Below, one piece after another: positions 60,344 to 64,000 of a stretch of DNA of 64,000 bases; position 1 is the first letter of the stretch, and each line of letters begins with the position of its first letter. The DNA comes from Paraburkholderia sp. CNPSo 3272 (GTDB taxonomy: Bacteria > Pseudomonadota > Gammaproteobacteria > Burkholderiales > Burkholderiaceae), in contig NZ_JAMBPQ010000030.1 in assembly GCF_024206495.1 (NCBI RefSeq), positions 16,980 through 80,979 of the forward strand, in the 5' to 3' direction. Below the pieces are notes generated by a model, which worked only from the letters and a program-made list of their open reading frames with translations, made no database searches and had not been told where the DNA came from. The translations under genes and the position numbers were made by a program.

Positions 60344-61066
60344 TTATTCCCGGTTGTCCTTGGCGGCGCCCGCGCCTTCGCGCGGCGGCAGGTAGTCGTA
60401 GAACTCGCGCTTGGCGAGCTTGCCCGAGACGAGATCGTCGAACAGCTCGCGCGCGCGGCCGCGCAGATACGGCGCCATCAGCGAGACGATCTGCACGCTC
60501 ACCTGGTGCAACTCGTCGCGAATCGCTTCCTGGTCGTTGTACTTGCGCGGATTCATCACGAACTGGTAGGAGAGCCAGTAGGTGGCGATCACGCCGATGT
60601 TGGTCGAGATCACGTCGATCTCAGCCGGCGTGGCGACCATGTCGCCGTCTTCCACGAGCTGCTCGCAGAACTGCTTCGCGAAGTGCACCTTGTGGCTGAT
60701 GATCTGCTTGAAGTGCATCTCCAGCGTGCGGTTGCGCGCGAGCAGGTCGTTCAGGTCGCGATAGAGAAAGCGGTAGCGCCACGTGAAGTCGACCATGTAC
60801 TGCAAGTACGCCCACATCTCGTCGATGGTGGCGCGATGGTCTTCGGGAAAGCGCAGACGCTTTTCGATCTCCTGCTCGAACTGGCTGAAGATGCTGTTGA
60901 TGATGTCGTCTTTGTTGCGGAAGTGGTAGTACAGGTTGCCTGGACTGATCTCCATTTCCTCGGCGATGGTCGTCGTAGTGACGTTCGGCTCGCCGATCTC
61001 GTTGAACAGCTTCAGCGACAACTCGAGAATCCGTTCGCGTGTGCGGCGGGGAGGTTTGGCATCCAT
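60344..61066 (-). CDS. TetR/AcrR family transcriptional regulator
   Basis: 240 residues. The N-terminal HTH (residues about 10-57) reads RERILELSLKLFNEIGEPN, TTIAEEMEISPGNLYYHFRNKDDI. The ligand domain is helical with several aromatic residues (YRFLYRDLNDLLAR). Its ligand and targets cannot be told. First gene of the TetR-LOG pair, upstream of the SDR; the 193 nt to dgkA contain no gene. Confidence 0.92.
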   Translation of the reverse strand: MDAKPPRRTRERILELSLKLFNEIGEPNVTTTTIAEEMEISPGNLYYHFRNKDDIINSIFSQFEQEIEKRLRFPEDHRATIDEMWAYLQYMVDFTWRYRFLYRDLNDLLARNRTLEMHFKQIISHKVHFAKQFCEQLVEDGDMVATPAEIDVISTNIGVIATYWLSYQFVMNPRKYNDQEAIRDELHQVSVQIVSLMAPYLRGRARELFDDLVSGKLAKREFYDYLPPREGAGAAKDNRE

Positions 61067-61259
61067 GTCGTCCGGCCCTGAAAATGCAGTGCCGGGCTCA
61101 GGCGCCCGCTTGTATGTTGCGGTGCGCGCGGCCCGGCCGCGGTTGGTCGTTATAAGACTGTCGTTCGATTATAAACCGACGGCCCGCGCGCACCGACAGC
61201 TTGCGTCTGACAGGACTGGGGAGGAGAGGCGGGGCCCCCGCGGTAGGGGGCGTGTGGCG

Positions 61260-61967
61260 CTAGAGTACGCCGATTCCGTGCAGCAGCAGCGGGCCGAAAC
61301 GGGGTACGAGAATCAGTCCCCAGGTCAGGACGCAAAGCAGCAAGGCGAGCGTCACCGCCGCGCTGCCCAGGTCCTTGGCGCGGCCCGAGAGCTCGTTGCG
61401 CTCGAGGCCGATGCGGTCAACCGCGTTCTCGATGCTCGAATTGAGCAGCTCGACGATCAGTACGAGGATGACCGAGCCGAGCAGCAGCACGCGCTCGACG
61501 GGCTCGACCGGAATGAACACGCCGATCGGCACGAGGATGGCCGAGAGCGTGAGCTCCTGGCGAAACGCGCTTTCCTCGCGGATGGCGGCGCGAAAGCCCT
61601 TGATGGAGTACTTGAGCGCCTTCCATGCGCGGGTGATGCCGCGGTTGCCCTTGTAGGGGTTAAAGGGCAGCGGGGCGAGCGGATCGTCGGGACCGAGCGG
61701 TTCGTGCAGATGCGGCGGCTCGGGCGGCTCCTGGGCGGCAACGCGCGACGCAGCGGGTGCAGTGGGATTGGCGGGTTCGCTCGCAGCAGCGGGTGCGGCT
61801 GGCGGCGCAACGCCAGGTGCGGCAGCGGCGGACGCGCTCGTGCGCGGATCGAGCGCTTCGGCGGCGCGTGCGGCGCGCGTCGAGCCGCCGGCACGCTGGC
61901 TGGCTGGCGCATTGGGACTGCGTGCGCCCTGGGCGCTATGCGGCGGTAACGGAGGACGTGGCGTCAT
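61260..61967 (-). CDS. dgkA: Diacylglycerol kinase with long N-terminal tail
   Basis: 235 residues, about twice the usual 120. Residues 1-112 are Pro/Ala/Gly-rich and lack any recognisable fold. The core begins NPYKGNRGITRAWKALKYS and contains AAIREESAFRQELTLSA and the active-site block NSSIENAVDRIGLERNE, then ELSGRAKDLGSAAV. Three helices follow the family plan. It recycles diacylglycerol to phosphatidic acid at the inner membrane. The ATG at 61967 has a weak ribosome site, so the true start could lie closer to the core. Confidence 0.9.
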   Translation of the reverse strand: MTPRPPLPPHSAQGARSPNAPASQRAGGSTRAARAAEALDPRTSASAAAAPGVAPPAAPAAASEPANPTAPAASRVAAQEPPEPPHLHEPLGPDDPLAPLPFNPYKGNRGITRAWKALKYSIKGFRAAIREESAFRQELTLSAILVPIGVFIPVEPVERVLLLGSVILVLIVELLNSSIENAVDRIGLERNELSGRAKDLGSAAVTLALLLCVLTWGLILVPRFGPLLLHGIGVL

Positions 61968-62083
61968 GGTGGTGCCAGGTAGTACCCCAGTATCGCACGC
62001 GTGGGAGGCGGTTGCGCCGGGGCCGTCCGTGACCCCGGCGCGCTCGCGGACAATCGAAGCGCGCACCATAGCCGGCCTCGCGC

Positions 62084-63115
62084 TCAGGCAGCGGCGCTGG
62101 AAGGCTCCATCGTCGCGCGCGAGCGCGGCTTCAGATGCGCCGCGAATTGCTCGGAGGCCGCGCGCCACGAGAAGCGCTCGGCCCAGGCGCGCGCCTCGGC
62201 GCGGTCGATCTTCAACGCTTCGAGGCACGCTTCGCGCAGGTCTTCGTTCATCGAGCCCGCGCCGCCCGTGCCCAGCACGTCGATCGGGCCTGTCACCGGG
62301 TAGGCCGCCACCGGCGTGCCGCATGCGAGCGCTTCGAGCAGCACGAGACCGAAGGTGTCGGTGCGGCTCGGGAACACGAATACGTCGGCGGCAGCGTAGA
62401 CCTTCGCGAGCTCGGGCTGGCTCAGGACACCCAGGTAATTCGCCTGGGGATAGCGCGACTTCAGCTCGGCGAGCGCCGGGCCTTCGCCGCACACCCACTT
62501 CGAGCCGGGCAGATCGAGCTTGAGAAACGCCTCGACGTTCTTCTCCACGGCCACGCGGCCCACATACAGGAAGATGGGGCGCGCCGTGTTGAGCACCTTC
62601 GATTCCATCGGCCGGAAGATGTCGAGGTCCACGCCGCGCGTCCACAGCACGACGTTCGTGAAGCCGAACTTCTCGAGGTCGGTCTTCACGACGGGCGTGG
62701 GCGCCATCACCGCGAGCGAAGGCTTGTGGAACCAGCGCAGGAAGCGGTACGTCGCCGAGAGCGGAATGCCGAAGCGCGCCTGCACGTACTCGGGAAAGCG
62801 CGTGTGATAAGCGGTCGTGAACGGCAGGTCGTGGTCGATCGCGTAGCGGCGCGCGGCGAGTCCGAGCGGACCTTCGGTCGCGATGTGGATCGCATCGGGC
62901 CCGAATGCGCTGATGCGTTCGTGCAGATGCCGCTTCGGAAACAGCGAGAGCTTGATTTCCGGGTAGGTGGGGCACGGTATCGTGCGGAACTCCAGCGGCG
63001 TAAGCAGTTCGACCTGGTGCCCGAGCGCGATGAGTTCGCGGGTCGTGTTCTTCAGGGTTCGAACTACGCCGTTGACCTGCGGCTCCCATGCATCGGTCAC
63101 GATCATTACTTTCAT
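62084..63115 (-). CDS. Glycosyltransferase family 4 (PimB/mannosyltransferase-like)
   Basis: 343 residues. IVTDAWEPQVNGVVRTLKNT opens the acceptor domain and PTYPEIKLSL follows. The donor domain shows YVGRVAVEKNVEAFLK, SRTDTFGLVLLEALACGTPVAAYPV (EX7E type) and GPIDVLG. This pattern is close to diacylglycerol or phosphatidyl-inositol glycosyltransferases (GT4, SqdX/PimB-like) that use a lipid acceptor. It sits next to an LpxH-like phosphoesterase and dgkA, suggesting membrane-lipid chemistry. The substrate is not certain. Confidence 0.85.
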   Translation of the reverse strand: MKVMIVTDAWEPQVNGVVRTLKNTTRELIALGHQVELLTPLEFRTIPCPTYPEIKLSLFPKRHLHERISAFGPDAIHIATEGPLGLAARRYAIDHDLPFTTAYHTRFPEYVQARFGIPLSATYRFLRWFHKPSLAVMAPTPVVKTDLEKFGFTNVVLWTRGVDLDIFRPMESKVLNTARPIFLYVGRVAVEKNVEAFLKLDLPGSKWVCGEGPALAELKSRYPQANYLGVLSQPELAKVYAAADVFVFPSRTDTFGLVLLEALACGTPVAAYPVTGPIDVLGTGGAGSMNEDLREACLEALKIDRAEARAWAERFSWRAASEQFAAHLKPRSRATMEPSSAAA

Positions 63116-63182
63116 CGGTCGTCGGCCCTCTCGTCGTTCGGTGGTGCGGTTATGGCTGCTGCGTAACGGTATCAGTCGACAC

Positions 63183-64000
63183 TCAGGCGGCGCTCACACG
63201 CGCCTTGCGCGTGGAGACCTGCGCTTGCGGCGCGCGTTTCACGGTCCAGTAGACGATGCGCAACTCGCCCTCGAACGTCTCGACGAGCGCGGAAAGGCTC
63301 TCCACCCAGTCGCCGTCGTTGCAGTACAGGATGCCGTCGATATCGCGGATCTCGGCCTTGTGGATGTGGCCGCAGACCACGCCGTCGCAGCCGCGGCGGC
63401 GCGCTTCGTCGGTCATCACGCGCTCGAACGAGGAGATGAAGTTCACCGCGTTCTTCACCTGATGCTTGAGGTACTGCGAGAGCGACCAGTACTGGAAGCC
63501 GAGCTTCGCGCGCACGCGGTTGAACCAGCGGTTGAGCAGGAGGATCAGCGTGTAGGCCGAGTCGCCGAGATAGGCGAGCCACTTGGCGTGCTGGATCACG
63601 CCGTCGAAGAGATCGCCGTGCACGACCCACAGGCGCTTGCCGGTGAGCGTCGTGTGAAAGGCTTCCTCGCGCACGTGGATGTCGCCGAACGCGAGATTGC
63701 AGAACTGGCGCGCGCTCTCGTCGTGATTGCCCGGGATGTAGACGACCTGGGTGCCCTTGCGCGCCTTGCGCAGCACCTTTTGCACGACGTCGTTGTGCGC
63801 CTGCGGCCAGTACCAGCCCTTCTTCAACTGCCACCCGTCGATGATGTCGCCCACGAGGTACAGATACTCCGACTCGTTGTGGCGCAGAAAATCGAGCAGA
63901 TACGACGCCTGACAGCCTCCCGTGCCGAGATGGATATCGGAGAGCCAGATGGTGCGGTAGCGGGTGGGATCGGGATGGTCGTCGTCGTGGGAGCCGGTGG
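63183..64000 (-). CDS. LpxH-like metallophosphoesterase, 5' end outside window
   Basis: At least 272 codons on the minus strand, with the beginning missing past the right edge. Motifs of the calcineurin-like fold are intact: SDIHLGTGGCQ, VGDIIDGW, GNHDESARQ, HGDLFDGVIQHAKW and CGHIHKAEIRD. The D-x-H, GD, GNHD and GH-x-H order fits UDP-2,3-diacylglucosamine diphosphatase (LpxH/LpxG-type, lipid A synthesis) but also other family members. It lies 67 nt upstream of the GT4 gene on the same strand, so the two may be one unit. Confidence 0.85.
   Translation of the reverse strand, partial: TGSHDDDHPDPTRYRTIWLSDIHLGTGGCQASYLLDFLRHNESEYLYLVGDIIDGWQLKKGWYWPQAHNDVVQKVLRKARKGTQVVYIPGNHDESARQFCNLAFGDIHVREEAFHTTLTGKRLWVVHGDLFDGVIQHAKWLAYLGDSAYTLILLLNRWFNRVRAKLGFQYWSLSQYLKHQVKNAVNFISSFERVMTDEARRRGCDGVVCGHIHKAEIRDIDGILYCNDGDWVESLSALVETFEGELRIVYWTVKRAPQAQVSTRKARVSAA

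Overview
The window is GC-rich (roughly two thirds G+C by eye), has very high coding density, and reads as a Burkholderiaceae chromosome of the Paraburkholderia/Burkholderia/Caballeronia type. Supporting signs are a DUF4148 protein, a DUF6726-type lipoprotein, a very long Pro/Ala-rich FtsK, the order nadD-rsfS-rlmH-maf-rng, and a Burkholderia-style lipopolysaccharide-core cluster. I see no rRNA, tRNA, CRISPR array or prophage. The one clear mobile element is a group II intron.

Layout. 1-6.5 kb: start of a GH15 glycosidase, a DUF3096 micro-protein, a secreted 7-bladed lactonase, and ftsK. 6.6-13 kb: META lipoprotein, purT, a small lipoprotein, an MliC-type lysozyme inhibitor, and an acetolactate synthase-like/aldehyde dehydrogenase pair. 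13-21 kb: rhlE, the tRNA-modification pair gluQ/trhO, and dnaE. 20.7-28.4 kb: lipopolysaccharide core and lipid A export (waaE, msbA, waaL, two glycosyltransferases, waaC). 28.7-38.5 kb: a DUF4148 protein, then a long minus-strand run upp, yebC, purD, hemF, nadD, rsfS, rlmH, maf, rng, mnmH (nucleotide, haem and NAD synthesis, ribosome and tRNA maturation). 38.9-41.3 kb: an SDR, a pentanucleotide tandem repeat, methylglyoxal synthase and a quinone oxidoreductase.

41.5-50.1 kb is a complete high-affinity K+ uptake operon, kdpFABCDE, preceded by an overlapping 40-residue membrane micro-protein. kdpD and kdpE overlap by ATGA, and a run of nine C lies just before the overlap. 50.1-50.5 kb holds a guanidine-II (mini-ykkC) riboswitch, two stem-loops with ACGG loops, directly before an SMR exporter, which identifies that gene as the guanidinium exporter gdx/sugE. 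50.6-53.5 kb holds a structured leader or small RNA followed by a full-length group II intron encoding an RT-maturase-HNH protein, inserted upstream of a DUF4126 gene.

53.6-64 kb: DUF4126, a large FtsX-like ABC permease with no ATPase beside it, truncated haemoglobin, an AlaX-type editing protein overlapping a DUF924 gene, an SDR, a LOG-type phosphoribohydrolase, a TetR regulator, diacylglycerol kinase with a long N-terminal tail, a family 4 glycosyltransferase, and a truncated LpxH-like metallophosphoesterase at the window edge.

Most genes are ordinary housekeeping. The stretches most worth a second look are the riboswitch/intron junction, the kdp operon ends (micro-protein, C9 tract, 15-bp hairpin), and the 23-unit pentamer repeat before mgsA. 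Start codons, boundaries and hairpins were read by eye; no database search was made.
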